Shown here: piece by piece, positions 17,738 through 27,348 of the stretch
Layout of the letters: every line of letters starts with the position of its first letter
Position numbering within the stretch: position 1 is the first letter of the stretch
NCBI RefSeq assembly: GCF_029960645.1
Contig: NZ_JASBQY010000005.1
Coordinates: 1 to 64,000 of the forward strand
Direction of reading: 5' to 3'
Source of the DNA: Arthrobacter sp. AL12
Lineage (GTDB): Bacteria; Actinomycetota; Actinomycetes; Actinomycetales; Micrococcaceae
DNA: 64,000 nucleotides
Position numbers and translations under genes: made by a program
The notes under the pieces: generated by a model
The model's input: only the letters and a program-made list of their open reading frames with translations
Database searches by the model: none
What the model was told of the DNA's origin: nothing

Positions 17738-18898
17738 CTAGTTGGTCTTCTTGGTGCCCGGCTTGGCGGCGGCCTTGGGGGCAGCCGGCCGCGCAGCAGG
17801 CTTCGGCGCCGCGGGACGCGGCACCGGCTTCGGTGCAGCAACCGGCTTCGGTGCTGCCGCCGGAGCCGCCTTGGCAGCTTCGGGAGCCTTCGCAGCTTCC
17901 GGAGCCTTGGCGGCGGCCCTGGGCGCTGCGGGCGCCTTGGCCACTGCCGGCTTGACGGCGGCCTTCGGGGCCTCAGCCTTGGGAGCCTCGCGCTTCGGAG
18001 CGGCCTTGGGAGCCTTGGCGGCCTCCTGCTGCGGCGCTTCCTGGACGGGAGCCTTCGCTGCCGGGGCTTCCGCAACCTTGGCCTCGGCGGCCGGGGCCTT
18101 CGCGGCTTCGACCTGATCGGCCTCGGCCTTTTCAGCCGGAGCCTCCACGGCGGGAGCGGCTTCCTCCGCGGGGGCTTCCGTTGCCGGAGCTTCCGTGGCG
18201 GTCACCTCAGCCTTGGGCGCCTCGGTCCGGACCTGGTAGCCCTCCGGCAGCAGATCGGCGAGCGACTGCGTCAGGGGTGCTTCGGGGCCGGAGGTGTCAA
18301 CGCGGAAGTCACCCGAAGCCTTGGCTTCGTTTTCGGCCTTGGCTTCCGCACGCTGCGATGCGCGGCGGGCCTCTGCCTTGGCTTCGGCCTTGTTCTTCAA
18401 GGGGCCGACGACCATGACCATGTTGCGGCCATCGATGCGCGGGCTGGACTCCACGACGCCGACTTCGGCGACGTCGTCCGCGAAGCGCTGGAGCAGGCGG
18501 ATGCCCATCTCGGGGCGCTGCTGCTCACGGCCGCGGAACTGGATCATGGCCTTGACCTTGTCACCGGCGCCGAGGAAGCGGAGCGCGTGGCCGCGCTTCG
18601 TCTCGTAGTCGTGGGTGTCGATCTTCAGGCGGAAGCGGATTTCCTTCAGGACCGTGTTGGTCTGGTTCTTCCGGGCTTCACGTGCCTTGACTGCGGCTTC
18701 GTACTTGTACTTGCCGAAGTCCATCAGCTTGCACACCGGAGGCTTGGCCTGCGGTGCAACTTCAACGAGATCAAGATCGGACTCGGCAGCCAAACGCAGG
18801 GCATCCTCAATACGGACAACGCCTACTTGCTCGCCTGCAGGGCCGACCAGCCGCACCTCGGGGACGCGGATACGCTCATTGATTCTTGGCTCGCTAAT
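17738..18898 (-). CDS. infC: Translation initiation factor IF-3 with AUU start and long tail
   Basis: IF-3 checks start codons and keeps 30S subunits free. The core begins [20 protein letters not shown] and has the linker and C-domain, including [17 protein letters not shown] and [14 protein letters not shown]. Homology starts exactly at the ISEPRIN codons, and ATT at 18898-18896 is preceded by AGGAG with seven bases between, so I place the start at AUU, as in E. coli, where the poor start allows autoregulation. The core ends near residue 185. A further 200 or so residues are Ala/Pro/Lys/Glu-rich low complexity, about doubling the usual size. It heads infC-rpmI-rplT and sits behind a terminator-like hairpin. 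Confidence 0.93.
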   Translation of the reverse strand: MSEPRINERIRVPEVRLVGPAGEQVGVVRIEDALRLAAESDLDLVEVAPQAKPPVCKLMDFGKYKYEAAVKAREARKNQTNTVLKEIRFRLKIDTHDYETKRGHALRFLGAGDKVKAMIQFRGREQQRPEMGIRLLQRFADDVAEVGVVESSPRIDGRNMVMVVGPLKNKAEAKAEARRASQRAEAKAENEAKASGDFRVDTSGPEAPLTQSLADLLPEGYQVRTEAPKAEVTATEAPATEAPAEEAAPAVEAPAEKAEADQVEAAKAPAAEAKVAEAPAAKAPVQEAPQQEAAKAPKAAPKREAPKAEAPKAAVKPAVAKAPAAPRAAAKAPEAAKAPEAAKAAPAAAPKPVAAPKPVPRPAAPKPAARPAAPKAAAKPGTKKTN

Positions 18899-18935
18899 GT
18901 TAAAGCTCCTGTGTTCGTGAGGGGTATTCCACCGG

Positions 18936-18977
18936 CAAAAAGAGAAGGCCCCCAATTGCCGGAGCAATCGAAGGCCT
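18936..18977 (-). promoter_or_regulatory. Terminator-like hairpin (attenuator) in the infC leader
   Basis: On the minus strand AGGCC and GGCCU enclose a second stem AUUGC/GCAAU with a UCCG loop, and UCUCUUUUU follows directly. This is the form of an intrinsic terminator, about 40 bases before the AUU start of infC. It suggests leader-controlled termination of the infC-rpmI-rplT operon. The competing structure and its ligand (L20 or IF-3) are not established here. Confidence 0.65.
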
Positions 18978-19313
18978 CGAAGATCGGAACTGCCTTCCCC
19001 GTGTGAGGTGGCATGCATCCTGCCAGGGCTGACGCCCGGGAAAATGCCCGACCAGGTACCCGGCAACCTTGCTTCTTGCGAAGCTTCCCGAAGGAGAGCG
19101 GTTGACGCGGGTGGGAGAGAACTCCGCTTGCAAACTGAAAGTCGATTCTACAGAAGAAATCCCGTCCGGCGCACCTACACAACGGGCGTGTCGGTTGCGG
19201 ACGGGTTCCGGCTGTCAGGCCGCTGCAGTGTTACTGACAAACAATGTTAGTGAATGTCAGTGGAACTGGAGCGAAATAACGACAATCAGTCGGTCTGTGA
19301 CAAGCTTACCAGC
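18978..19313. other. infC leader and divergent promoter region
   Basis: This stretch holds the upstream part of the infC 5' leader (minus) and the promoter of the DUF1844 gene (plus). A ttactgacaaacaatgttagtgaatgtcagt segment near 19230-19261 contains a partial inverted repeat (actgaca/tgtcagt). No gene is supported. Frames that extend infC upstream lose family similarity at the AUU. Confidence 0.4.
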
Positions 19314-19700
19314 ATGAGCACTTCAGACAGTAATTCACACGTTTACGAGCCCGCCAGCGCCCAGGGCGACGTCTCACAGCAGATCCGCGACATCTCCGAG
19401 GTGCCCGCGATCGAGGTCATCACCACCGCCGCCGTGCACCTGATGAGCGCCGCCGCCGTGAAGCTCGGCCTCGCCGCCGAGGAGAACGCCGAAGAGCTCA
19501 AGGACCTGGACGAAGCCCGCAAGCTGATCACGGCCCTCGCCGGGCTGGTGACAGCGGCCGCTCCGGAGATCGGCTCCCAGCATGCCGGACCGTTGCGCGA
19601 CGGGCTGCGGTCCCTGCAGCTGGCCTTCCGCGAGGAATCCACCATCCCGGACGCGCCGGGCAAGGGCCCGGGCGAGAAGTACACCGGCCCCGTCAACTAA
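19314..19700 (+). CDS. DUF1844 domain-containing protein
   Basis: The 128-aa protein contains the compact DUF1844 helix region IEVITTAAVHLMSAAAVKLG followed by DLDEARKLITALAGLV. The family is widespread in actinobacteria, often next to infC and SpoU-type methyltransferases, and its function is unknown. ATG 19314 gives the usual N-terminus. An in-frame ATG 60 bases upstream is less likely. A strong terminator follows. Confidence 0.92.
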   Translation: MSTSDSNSHVYEPASAQGDVSQQIRDISEVPAIEVITTAAVHLMSAAAVKLGLAAEENAEELKDLDEARKLITALAGLVTAAAPEIGSQHAGPLRDGLRSLQLAFREESTIPDAPGKGPGEKYTGPVN

Positions 19701-19740
19701 GCACCGGTCAACGAAGCACAGAGTATCTCCAGCGGCACCG

Positions 19741-19784
19741 CGGCGGCGGGCGGACCAAATTGGTCCGCCCGCCGCCATCGTTTT
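19741..19784 (+). terminator. Rho-independent terminator after the DUF1844 gene
   Basis: A perfect inverted repeat, CGGCGGGCGGACCAA and TTGGTCCGCCCGCCG, is followed by ATCGTTTT. It lies 40 bases after the stop. Confidence 0.9.
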
Positions 19785-19860
19785 AAGGCCCACGGCTTAG
19801 GGCCGCGCCGGTCCCGGTGCGCTCAGGCTGAGGCTTAGGGCCGAGCTTGTCCCGGTGCGT

Positions 19861-21207
19861 TCAGGCCGCGGCCAGGCGCCGCCGTCGGCGGTGCTGCAGC
19901 GCCAGCCCCAGCAGACACAGCGCGACGCCGCCCACCCCCACGGCCACGAACCCGGCCCAGGGACCGACGGCGTCGATGAACACGCCGGCGAGCGGCGCCC
20001 CGAGTGCGACGCCGCCGGTGAGGGCCGAGCCGTACCAGCCCATTGCCTCGCCGCGGCGGCGCTCGTCGACGAGTTCGGCGACCTTCTCCGAGGCGGCCGA
20101 GAGCACCGGTGCGCACAGCAGTCCCGGCAGGAGCGCGAGCAAGCTCAGGGTCCAGGTGTCCTGCGCGAAAGCCATGGGAATGCTCAGCGCGGACATCCCC
20201 AGCAGCAGCAGGATCGGCGAGATGGGCCGGTGCATGGCGCCATAGATCACACCGCCAACCACCGAGGCCCCGCACCAGAACAGGAAGACCAGTCCGATCT
20301 CGGCCTGGTGGCCGCCGGTTTCGAGGGCGGCCACGATTCCGACGTCGGTGCCGCTGAGGACCATGCCGGCCCCTGCGGCGACGGCAAAGACGGCGGCCAC
20401 CGCGGGGGTGAACCAGACGAAGTTATGGATGACCCTGTGCCGCAGCCCGGCCCGCTCCAGCCGCCTGTCCCCGGCGGCGGCCAGCGGGGCGAACTCGGCG
20501 GCAGCCTCCTGCAGGTGGGCCGGGGCAGCGGCGACCACCGCAACCTCGGCGGCTTCCTGCTGGCTGGCCTCGAAGGCGGCGTCGGACTCTGGATCGGACG
20601 CGGCACCGGCCCCAGGGCCGGGCTCGGCGCTGCGGGTCGGCGGGTTGAACCACATCAGGAAGAGCCCGGACGCCGAGGTGGCGACGCCAACAATCGTCAG
20701 TCCCAGGACCGAGAGTCCGGCGGTCGCGACGAGGGCTCCCGCCGCGGGGCCGATCATAAAGACCAGTTCGGTGGAGATGGCGTCGAGGGCGAAGGCCGTG
20801 CGCCGCTGCTCCCCCGTGGCGAGGACGCCGAGGGACTGGCGGACGACGCTGAAGATCGGCAGTGTCAGCAGGCCCCCGACGAACACCAGCGGCAGCAGCA
20901 GCTCGTAGGAGACGTGCGGCACCACGGACCAGATGACAGCCTCGGAGATGACCGACGGAATGAGCGCCCGCCGCAGGCCGACGGTATCGACGCGCCGGCC
21001 GCGCCAGGGTGCTCCGACGGCAATGCCGATGGTCATCACGGCAGCCGCGGCCCCGGCCGCGGCGTAACCCTGCCCGAGGGTGAGGACGATGTGCAGGGTC
21101 AGCAGGACCCCGGCCGCGGAGTGCGGAATGCGGGCAACCATCCCCACCAGCAGGAGCCGCCTGATCGGCCGAACGGCCAGCAGCTCCCGGTACAACACGA
21201 AGTTCAC
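19861..21207 (-). CDS. MFS transporter
   Basis: The roughly 448-aa protein has 12 predicted helices in two bundles, with a long hydrophilic Ala/Glu-rich loop between helices 6 and 7. It contains the cytoplasmic motif GAPWRGRRVDTVGLRRAL and a C-terminal RRRRRLAAA tail. The frame is open to 21243, but GTG 21207 (VNFVLYRELLAVRPIRRLLL) has GGAAGGA nine bases upstream and fits the family start. The substrate is unknown. Confidence 0.88.
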   Translation of the reverse strand: MNFVLYRELLAVRPIRRLLLVGMVARIPHSAAGVLLTLHIVLTLGQGYAAAGAAAAVMTIGIAVGAPWRGRRVDTVGLRRALIPSVISEAVIWSVVPHVSYELLLPLVFVGGLLTLPIFSVVRQSLGVLATGEQRRTAFALDAISTELVFMIGPAAGALVATAGLSVLGLTIVGVATSASGLFLMWFNPPTRSAEPGPGAGAASDPESDAAFEASQQEAAEVAVVAAAPAHLQEAAAEFAPLAAAGDRRLERAGLRHRVIHNFVWFTPAVAAVFAVAAGAGMVLSGTDVGIVAALETGGHQAEIGLVFLFWCGASVVGGVIYGAMHRPISPILLLLGMSALSIPMAFAQDTWTLSLLALLPGLLCAPVLSAASEKVAELVDERRRGEAMGWYGSALTGGVALGAPLAGVFIDAVGPWAGFVAVGVGGVALCLLGLALQHRRRRRLAAA

Positions 21208-21268
21208 AGGTTTACATCCTTCCGGTACTGCCCCCGGCAGCACCGGGATCTCCCCCGCTGGCCGTCAG

Positions 21269-22168
21269 CTACGGTGCTGCGCGCTGCAATTTGACCTCGA
21301 TCGAGTCAACCCGCTCAGCAAATACTTCATTCCGCGCCCAGGCATTGTTGAGGCCGGACACGATGGACTGGACGCCGGCGGCGTCGAGCCCGTCTTCAAG
21401 GTAGAGCATGACGCGGAGTTCCGGGCCGGAGCCCCCGCCCGGCAGCGGCGTTCCATCGGCAGCACGCGAGGCAACTCCACCGCCTGGATGAATTTCAACA
21501 CGGCGGACCGCGGGAAAGCCAACCACGGCCTCGCCCAGGCTCCGGGCGAGCTCGGGATCAGCGTACGACGGCGTCCAGTCCCGCTGCTGGGCAAGGGCCC
21601 ACACGGCGGGCCGTCGCACCACGAAGGTCACCGCCGAGCCCGGGTCCAGCACGAGCAGTTCGGCGTTCTCGGCCACCGCGGAGAGCGCCGCGCGGGCAGC
21701 GTGGACGGCCACCGGGCGCGCCTCCGGGTGCCAGGCCTGCAGCGAAGCGGCCGAGGTGAACACGGGCATCGCCGTCCGCCCGTCCGGGGCCTTGAGCGTC
21801 ACGAGGGCCATGTCCGCCTGTTTGTCGGCCTGCAGACCCTCGGCGCCTTCGCCTTCTTCGGCCAGGGTGGCCAGGATCGGGACGAAGACCCGCGCCGTGG
21901 CCAGCGCGGCAACCACCGCGGCTTCGTCGGCGTCGCCGGCCGCGAGGGCCGCCAGCGCGGCAAGGTATCCGGGGTCGGCTGCGCCGTCGTCGTCCTCGAA
22001 ATTGTGGATGTTGGCGCTGTCGCCGGACAGGCTGCGCCCGGCCCAGGGCTGGCCCGCCGAGTCCGCCGCTCCGCCCGCGCCGGCCAGTGCCGCCGCGATG
22101 TGCCCGGGCAACGGGCGTGAGGTGGCGGGAAGGTCAGCTGCGTGCTCGCCCGCGGGACCGTGCTCCAT
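21269..22168 (-). CDS. SseB family protein
   Basis: The 299-aa protein has the SseB N-terminal domain (FEDDDGAADP, then ATARVFVPILATLAEEGEG and DGRTAMPVFTSAASLQAWHP) and the SseB C-terminal region. Function is unknown in most bacteria. The frame extends to 22573 across priA, but only from ATG 22168 does it resemble the family. It starts 11 bases after the priA stop and is the last gene of the his cluster here. Confidence 0.9.
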   Translation of the reverse strand: MEHGPAGEHAADLPATSRPLPGHIAAALAGAGGAADSAGQPWAGRSLSGDSANIHNFEDDDGAADPGYLAALAALAAGDADEAAVVAALATARVFVPILATLAEEGEGAEGLQADKQADMALVTLKAPDGRTAMPVFTSAASLQAWHPEARPVAVHAARAALSAVAENAELLVLDPGSAVTFVVRRPAVWALAQQRDWTPSYADPELARSLGEAVVGFPAVRRVEIHPGGGVASRAADGTPLPGGGSGPELRVMLYLEDGLDAAGVQSIVSGLNNAWARNEVFAERVDSIEVKLQRAAP

Positions 22169-22179
22169 GCTGCGGACCG

Positions 22180-22926
22180 CTAGCGCCGGCCGGCGGTGTC
22201 GAGGGCCTCGGGCAGCGTGAAGTTGCCGTTGTAGAGGGCCTTCCCGACGATGGCGCCCTCGACACCGAGCGGCACGAGGGAGCGCAGGACCTTGAGGTCG
22301 TCCAGACTGGAGATCCCGCCGGAGGCGACCACCGGTTTGCCAGTCTTCTCCACCATCTGGCGCAGCAGTTCGACGTTGGGTCCCTGGAGGGTGCCGTCCT
22401 TGGTGACGTCGGTGACGACGTACCGGGCGCAGCCGGCCTCTTCGAGGCGTCCGAGGACGTCCCAGAGGTCTCCGCCCTCCTTCGTCCAGCCGCGACCGGC
22501 CAGCGTGGTGCCGCGGACGTCCAGCCCGACGGCGATCCGGTCGCCGAAGCGCTCGATCACCCGGGCCGTCCACTCCGGGTTTTCCAGGGCCGCGGTGCCG
22601 AGGTTCACGCGGGCAACCCCGAGGTCGAGGGCCTTCTCGAGCGACTCGTCGTCGCGCAGGCCGCCGGAGAGCTCGACCTTGATGTCGAGCCGGCCGACCA
22701 CTTCGCGGAGCAGTTCGGCGTTGGTGCCCCGGCCGAATGCGGCGTCGAGGTCAACGAGGTGGACCCACTCCGCGCCCTGCTGCTGCCAGTTGAGCGCGGC
22801 TTCCAGGGGTGTGCCGTAACTCGTTTCGCTGCCGGCCTCGCCCTGGACGAGGCGGACCGCCTGGCCGTTGACGACGTCGACGGCGGGCAGCAGCTCCAGC
22901 ACGGGCAGCGGGGTTTCGGTGGTCAT
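22180..22926 (-). CDS. priA: Bifunctional HisA/TrpF phosphoribosyl isomerase
   Basis: The 248-aa TIM barrel has [43 protein letters not shown] and [16 protein letters not shown]. In actinobacteria PriA performs both the HisA step of histidine synthesis and the TrpF step of tryptophan synthesis, compensating for the absence of trpF. The length and the residues D11 and D175-type (TDVTKDG) agree with PriA. It follows the 52-aa membrane gene downstream of hisH. Confidence 0.95.
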   Translation of the reverse strand: MTTETPLPVLELLPAVDVVNGQAVRLVQGEAGSETSYGTPLEAALNWQQQGAEWVHLVDLDAAFGRGTNAELLREVVGRLDIKVELSGGLRDDESLEKALDLGVARVNLGTAALENPEWTARVIERFGDRIAVGLDVRGTTLAGRGWTKEGGDLWDVLGRLEEAGCARYVVTDVTKDGTLQGPNVELLRQMVEKTGKPVVASGGISSLDDLKVLRSLVPLGVEGAIVGKALYNGNFTLPEALDTAGRR

Positions 22927-22978
22927 CGTGGATCCTCAGTTTTCAGGGTCGGCAGGGGGTCGGGGGCGCTGCGGGGCG

Positions 22979-23137
22979 TCAGGCGGCGGGCAGCGTCAGG
23001 AGGTAGGCGGCGAGCAGCGCCATCGCGGCCAGGACGTAGAACACGACCTGGACCCAGCGCGGGCTCTTCTGCTGGCGGAAGGACAGCGCTCCGCCGACCA
23101 GCAGACCGGCGAGGCCCATCAGGACGATGGACCACAT
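22979..23137 (-). CDS. Small membrane protein in the his operon (52 aa)
   Basis: A 52-aa ORF starts at ATG 23137, immediately after the hisH TAG (no spacer), and ends at 22979. It has two hydrophobic helices, SIVLMGLAGLLVGGALSF and VVFYVLAAMALLAAYLL, joined by a charged turn RQQKSPRW, so a hairpin in the membrane is expected. It lies between hisH and priA, is translationally coupled to hisH, and no function is known to me. Position and clean structure argue for a real gene. Confidence 0.8.
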   Translation of the reverse strand: MWSIVLMGLAGLLVGGALSFRQQKSPRWVQVVFYVLAAMALLAAYLLTLPAA

Positions 23138-23887
23138 CTAGGCGGTACCGGCTTCCGGGGCGGCGGGGGTGCCGGCACGGTCCCGCAGGCCTTCCACCCA
23201 GTTGCGCAGCAGGCGCGCGCCGGCGTCGCCGGACTTCTCGGGGTGGAACTGCGTGGCGCACAGCGGGCCGTTTTCCACGGCCGCGATGAACGGGGCGCCA
23301 TGCTCTGACCAGGTGACAAGCGGAGCCGTCATGCGCGGCTGGATGACGTCGAAGTCCCACTGCTGGACCCCGTAGGAGTGCACGAAGTAGAAGCGTTCGT
23401 CCTCGACACCGGCGAACAGCCTGGACCCCGCCGGGACGGACACGGTGTTCCAGCCCATGTGCGGGACGACGTCGGCGGGAAGGAGCTCGACCTTTCCGGG
23501 CCACTCCCCCATGCCTTCGGCGACGGTGCCGTGCTCGACGCCGGCCTCGAAGAGGACCTGGAGGCCCACGCAGATGGCCAGCACGGGGCGGCCGCCGGCG
23601 ACGCGGCGCCCGATCATGCGGATGGCATCAACGGCTTTGAGCTCGCGCATTACGGTTTCGAACGCCCCGACCCCGGGAACCACGAGGCCGTCGGCGTTGA
23701 GGACATCCTCCGGCCGGGAGCTGAGGATTACCTCGGCACCGGCGCGTTCAAGGGCGCGCACGGCGGAACGGACGTTGCCGGAGCCGTAGTCCAGGACCGT
23801 GACGGTGGGTTTACCCTCGGGCGAGGCAGGCTTCCGGCCGGCGTCGGGGTTGATGATGGCGCCGTCCTTCAGGACCTTCCCGGTCAC
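23138..23887 (-). CDS. hisH: Imidazole glycerol phosphate synthase, glutaminase subunit
   Basis: The class I amidotransferase (249 aa) supplies ammonia to HisF for making IGP and AICAR. It has [16 protein letters not shown], the nucleophile C106 in [12 protein letters not shown], and the His-Glu pair in QFHPEKS. The N-terminus carries about 26 extra residues before [11 protein letters not shown], so a shorter start is possible. The GTG start overlaps the hisB stop by four bases. hisF is not in the window. Confidence 0.96.
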   Translation of the reverse strand: MTGKVLKDGAIINPDAGRKPASPEGKPTVTVLDYGSGNVRSAVRALERAGAEVILSSRPEDVLNADGLVVPGVGAFETVMRELKAVDAIRMIGRRVAGGRPVLAICVGLQVLFEAGVEHGTVAEGMGEWPGKVELLPADVVPHMGWNTVSVPAGSRLFAGVEDERFYFVHSYGVQQWDFDVIQPRMTAPLVTWSEHGAPFIAAVENGPLCATQFHPEKSGDAGARLLRNWVEGLRDRAGTPAAPEAGTA

Positions 23888-24510
23888 AGCGCACCCTTGG
23901 TCGACGGGATGCCCTCGACGCGGGGGTCCGGTTCGACGGCGGCGCGCAGGGCGCGGGCGAAGGCCTTGAACTGGGCCTCGACGATGTGGTGCGGGTCCCG
24001 GCCGGCCGTGACGTTCATGTGCAGGCAGATGCCGGCGTGCAGGGTGATCGCCTCGAAGACGTGGCGGGTCAGGGAACCGGTGAAGTGTCCGCCGATCAGG
24101 TGGTATTCCTGGCCGGCTGGCTCGCCGCCGTGCACGAGGTACGGGCGGCCGGAGACGTCGACAACGGCGTGCGCGAGGGCCTCGTCGAGGGGAACGGTGG
24201 CTTCGCCGAAGCGGCGGATCCCGGCCTTATTTCCGAGCGCGGTGCGCAGGACCTCGCCGAAGGTGATGGCCACATCCTCGACCGTGTGGTGGACATCTAT
24301 GTGTGTGTCTCCGGTGGCCTTGACCGTCATGTCGATCAGGGAGTGCTTGCTCAGCGCCGTCAGCATGTGGTCGTAGAACGGCACCGAGGTGCTGATGTCC
24401 GAGACGCCGGAGCCGTCCAGGTTGATCTCGACCAGCACGGATGACTCGCTGGTGGTCCGTTCCATGCGTGCGGTCCGGCCCTCGGCAGCGGTTGATCCGG
24501 TGTTGCTCAT
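23884..24510 (-). CDS. hisB: Imidazoleglycerol-phosphate dehydratase
   Basis: The 208-aa protein is monofunctional IGPD, without the phosphatase domain of E. coli HisB. The manganese-binding histidine motifs [15 protein letters not shown] and [16 protein letters not shown] are present, with E-x-x-K in the second. It catalyses the dehydration to imidazole acetol phosphate. It is coupled to hisH and follows hisC after 65 bp. Confidence 0.97.
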   Translation of the reverse strand: MSNTGSTAAEGRTARMERTTSESSVLVEINLDGSGVSDISTSVPFYDHMLTALSKHSLIDMTVKATGDTHIDVHHTVEDVAITFGEVLRTALGNKAGIRRFGEATVPLDEALAHAVVDVSGRPYLVHGGEPAGQEYHLIGGHFTGSLTRHVFEAITLHAGICLHMNVTAGRDPHHIVEAQFKAFARALRAAVEPDPRVEGIPSTKGAL

Positions 24511-24575
24511 GTGGGTGTCCTTTGGATGACGACGGTGCCCGGCGTTCAGGGCAGGGTGGATGTCCTGGGTTAAGT

Positions 24576-25694
24576 CTAGGCGCGCTGCACGGCGCGGCCG
24601 GCCAGGATCCGTTCGAGGGCTTCGAGGAACGTTGTGGTTTCCGTCTCAGTCCCGGCGGTGACGCGCAGGTGCCCGGGAATGCCCACGTCGCGGACCAGCA
24701 CACCGGCGTCGAGCAGGCCCTGCCAGACCTCGTGCGGGTTGTCCAGACCGCCAAAGAAGACGTAGTTCGAGTCGGAGGCAGCCGGCTTGAGGCCCATCCG
24801 CTGCAGTTCGGACACGATCCTGTCCCGCTGGCGCTTGATGTCCTCGACATCGGCCATCAGCGCGACCCGGTGCTGCAGGGCCGCCAGGGCTGTCGCCTGG
24901 GTGATGGCCGAGAGGTGGTACGGGAGCCGGACCAGGCGCAGGGCGTCGGTCACCTCCGGTGCTGCGGCCATATAGCCAACCCGGGCGCCGGCGAGGGCGA
25001 AGGCCTTGCTCATGGTCCGCGAGACGATCAGCCGTTCCCGGCCGGGCAGCAGCGCCAGGGCACTGGGCGTCCCGTCGTGGGCGAACTCGTGGTACGCCTC
25101 GTCGACGATCACGATGGCCTGGCTGGCTTCCCCGGCCTCGTAGACGGCCTCCACGACATCAAGGCCCAGCCCGGTGCCGGTGGGGTTGTTCGGGGAGCAC
25201 AGGAAAACGATGTTCGGCTGGAGTTCGCGGACCTGGCGGGCGGCAGAGGCGGCACTGAGTCCATAGTCGTCGGCGCGGACCCCCACGATGTACCCGGTGT
25301 CCGTACCGGAGGCCAGCAGCGGGTACATGGAGTATGTGGGGGGGAAACCGAGGGCAGTGCGCCCCGGGCCGCCGAACGCCTGAAGGATCTGCTGGAGCAC
25401 CTCGTTGGAGCCGTTTGCGGCCCAGATGTTGTCCGCACCCAGGCCGTGCCCGAGGTATTGAGCGAGGGCCTCGCGCAGTTCCGTGAACTCGCGGTCCGGA
25501 TACCGGTTCAGTCCGGCGGCGGCAACCGTGACGGCCTCGGAAATGGCGGCCCGCACGTCAGCCGGGACACCATGGGTGTTCTCGTTGACGTTGAGCAGGA
25601 TGGGGACGTCCAGCTGCGGCGCGCCGTACGGCGTCAGGCCGCGCAGGTTGGTCCGGAGGGGAAGTCGGTTCAGGCGCTCTAGCTGGTCAGTCAC
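24576..25694 (-). CDS. hisC: Histidinol-phosphate aminotransferase
   Basis: The 372-aa PLP enzyme of fold type I has [38 protein letters not shown], and the Schiff-base lysine in [17 protein letters not shown]. It converts imidazole acetol phosphate to histidinol phosphate. It is the first gene of hisC-hisB-hisH-orf-priA-sseB on this strand. hisD is not visible. Confidence 0.96.
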   Translation of the reverse strand: MTDQLERLNRLPLRTNLRGLTPYGAPQLDVPILLNVNENTHGVPADVRAAISEAVTVAAAGLNRYPDREFTELREALAQYLGHGLGADNIWAANGSNEVLQQILQAFGGPGRTALGFPPTYSMYPLLASGTDTGYIVGVRADDYGLSAASAARQVRELQPNIVFLCSPNNPTGTGLGLDVVEAVYEAGEASQAIVIVDEAYHEFAHDGTPSALALLPGRERLIVSRTMSKAFALAGARVGYMAAAPEVTDALRLVRLPYHLSAITQATALAALQHRVALMADVEDIKRQRDRIVSELQRMGLKPAASDSNYVFFGGLDNPHEVWQGLLDAGVLVRDVGIPGHLRVTAGTETETTTFLEALERILAGRAVQRA

Positions 25695-25750
25695 TGCACC
25701 AGTTTAAGTGAGAACAGCGCGGGCCCTGAAACTGTGACAAGTGGAACGGG

Positions 25751-26203
25751 TTACTTGGACGGGATAAAGAGCGCCTGGCCGGGAACGACGCGGGCGGCTT
25801 CGAGGTTGTTCAGCTGGATGATATCGGTGACGACGTCGCGGGGGTCCCGCTCCGGTGCCACGGATGCGGCGATGGCCCACAGTGACTCACCGGGCTGCAC
25901 TGTCACGGTCACGGTGGGGGTCAGCGACAGCCCGGCAGCGGACTCCGCCGCCTTGGCCGGGGCGTTGAGGAAACCGCTGAGGGTAAGGATGAGCGCGGCC
26001 AGCAGGATCAGCGGCACCCCGATAAAGACAAAGCGTCCGCGCCGGGTGAGCCGCAACGGCGCCTGCTTGACCCGCTGCTTGCCGGCAGCGCTCTGGTTGC
26101 CCACGCCGCCCTGCCGGCCGGCGGAGGCACCGCCGTCGGGCCGGCCGTAGTCGCCGAATGTGTCGCGGCCGAAAGTGTCGTGAAACGCGCTTGATACTGA
26201 CAT
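25751..26203 (-). CDS. LysM-domain membrane protein, SOS-linked division-suppressor candidate
   Basis: The 150-aa protein has a cytoplasmic N-terminus, one transmembrane helix (about 63-82, FVFIGVPLILLAALILTL) and an external LysM domain at the C-terminus (VTVQPGESLWAIAAS to RVVPGQALFIPSK). It is divergent from lexA across two SOS boxes, exactly like mycobacterial Rv2719c (ChiZ) and corynebacterial DivS, which suppress division during DNA damage. AGGAGGG precedes ATG 26203. The role is inferred from position and topology, since sequence beyond LysM is not conserved. Confidence 0.88.
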   Translation of the reverse strand: MSVSSAFHDTFGRDTFGDYGRPDGGASAGRQGGVGNQSAAGKQRVKQAPLRLTRRGRFVFIGVPLILLAALILTLSGFLNAPAKAAESAAGLSLTPTVTVTVQPGESLWAIAASVAPERDPRDVVTDIIQLNNLEAARVVPGQALFIPSK

Positions 26204-26342
26204 GAACTGAGCCCTCCTGGACCATACTGTGCCGCCGGGCGTACTCCACGTACTTGCCGCCAACCGGCCTAACCTTCGAACAAAGAACCGAACGTCACGC
26301 TGGGCCCGAACCGTGCTCCACCCTCTAAACAGCGGATGACTA

Positions 26343-26357
26343 GAACACATATTCGAA
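26343..26357. promoter_or_regulatory. SOS box, LysM-proximal, between lexA and the LysM gene
   Basis: gaacacatattcgaa fits the LexA operator, 140 bases upstream of the LysM gene start and 207 bases upstream of lexA. It probably controls the LysM promoter. Confidence 0.85.
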
Positions 26358-26409
26358 CTCTGCCTGTTCTGTTTTAGCACTTATTAACGAACAATGTCGA
26401 GACTCGCTA

Positions 26410-26424
26410 GAACAAATGTTTGAA
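26410..26424. promoter_or_regulatory. SOS box, lexA-proximal
   Basis: gaacaaatgtttgaa is a slightly weaker LexA operator, 67 bases from the first site and nearer lexA, consistent with autorepression. A further partial match (cgaacaatgtcga) lies at 26388-26400 between them. Confidence 0.75.
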
Positions 26425-26563
26425 AATGCCCTGTGGCTGGCCTACGTTTGAGTCACAGAACAACCACTTCTGCAGTTGATCAGCAGGGTCTGACATTTCA
26501 GACCGGAAGTTCCCGGCAGCCGCAGCCACGGCGGCCGGGCGGAACGGAAAGGCGTTGGCGAAC

Positions 26564-27313
26564 ATGGCAGCACAAGCCACTGGCGGCAGGGCCACGCAGC
26601 GGGGCCCGCAGGCGGCCCGGCCACCCAAGAGCCTCACCGTCCGGCAAAAGAAGATCCTGGAAACCATCCAGCGTTCGGTCACGGACAACGGCTATCCGCC
26701 CTCCATGCGCGAGATCGGCGACACCGTCGGTCTGGCGAGCCTCTCCAGCGTCACCCACCAGCTCTCCCAGCTGGAAAAACTTGGCTACCTGCGGCGCGAC
26801 CCCAAGCGCCCCCGCGCCATGGAAGTGCTGATGCCGCTGACCCTCGACGAGGGAACCACGAAGGTTTCAGGGGCTGAGAAGTCCGGCGGCCTGCGTACGG
26901 TCGGCGGTTTGTCCGTGTCCGAACTGGCCAGCGCCACCGACACCGCCATGGTGCCGCTGGTGGGCCGCATCGCCGCCGGCGGGCCGATCCTGGCCGACCA
27001 GGTCGTCGAGGACGTGATGCCGCTGCCCCGCCAGCTCGTGGGCCACGGCGAGCTCTTTATGCTCAAGGTCGCGGGGGACTCGATGATCGACGCGGCCATC
27101 TGCGACGGCGACTGGGTGGTGGTGCGCCAGCAGGGCGACGCCGTCAACGGGGACATCGTCGCCGCACTGCTGGATGACGAGGCGACAGTCAAGACGTTCC
27201 GCCAGCGCGACGGCCACACCTGGCTGCTGCCGCAGAACACCCAGTACGAGCCCATCCTTGGCGATCACGCCGTCATCATGGGCAAGGTCGTTTCGGTGCT
27301 CCGCTCCCTCTAG
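26564..27313 (+). CDS. lexA: SOS-response repressor LexA
   Basis: The 249-aa repressor has an N-terminal winged helix ([20 protein letters not shown], with recognition region [20 protein letters not shown]) and a C-terminal S24 autoprotease domain. The cleavage site is A138-G139 (RIAAGGP), the nucleophile S173 (GDSMIDAA) and the base K210 (ATVKTF). RecA filaments trigger self-cleavage and release of the SOS genes. ATG 26564 is preferred to TTG 26555, which lies too close to the ribosome-binding GGAAAGG. Two SOS boxes upstream indicate autoregulation. Confidence 0.97.
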   Translation: MAAQATGGRATQRGPQAARPPKSLTVRQKKILETIQRSVTDNGYPPSMREIGDTVGLASLSSVTHQLSQLEKLGYLRRDPKRPRAMEVLMPLTLDEGTTKVSGAEKSGGLRTVGGLSVSELASATDTAMVPLVGRIAAGGPILADQVVEDVMPLPRQLVGHGELFMLKVAGDSMIDAAICDGDWVVVRQQGDAVNGDIVAALLDDEATVKTFRQRDGHTWLLPQNTQYEPILGDHAVIMGKVVSVLRSL

Positions 27314-27348
27314 GACCGGTCAGCCGGCACGCCAACAGCTGCGAACAC

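Noticed and set aside
18899..19066. ATG- or GTG-initiated longer IF-3
   Set aside because: The 56 extra residues have no similarity to IF-3, and the terminator-like hairpin would lie inside the coding region.
22169..22573. N-terminal extension of the SseB frame
   Set aside because: It runs antiparallel in quality to priA on the same strand, is Arg/Pro-rich, and SseB similarity begins only at ATG 22168.
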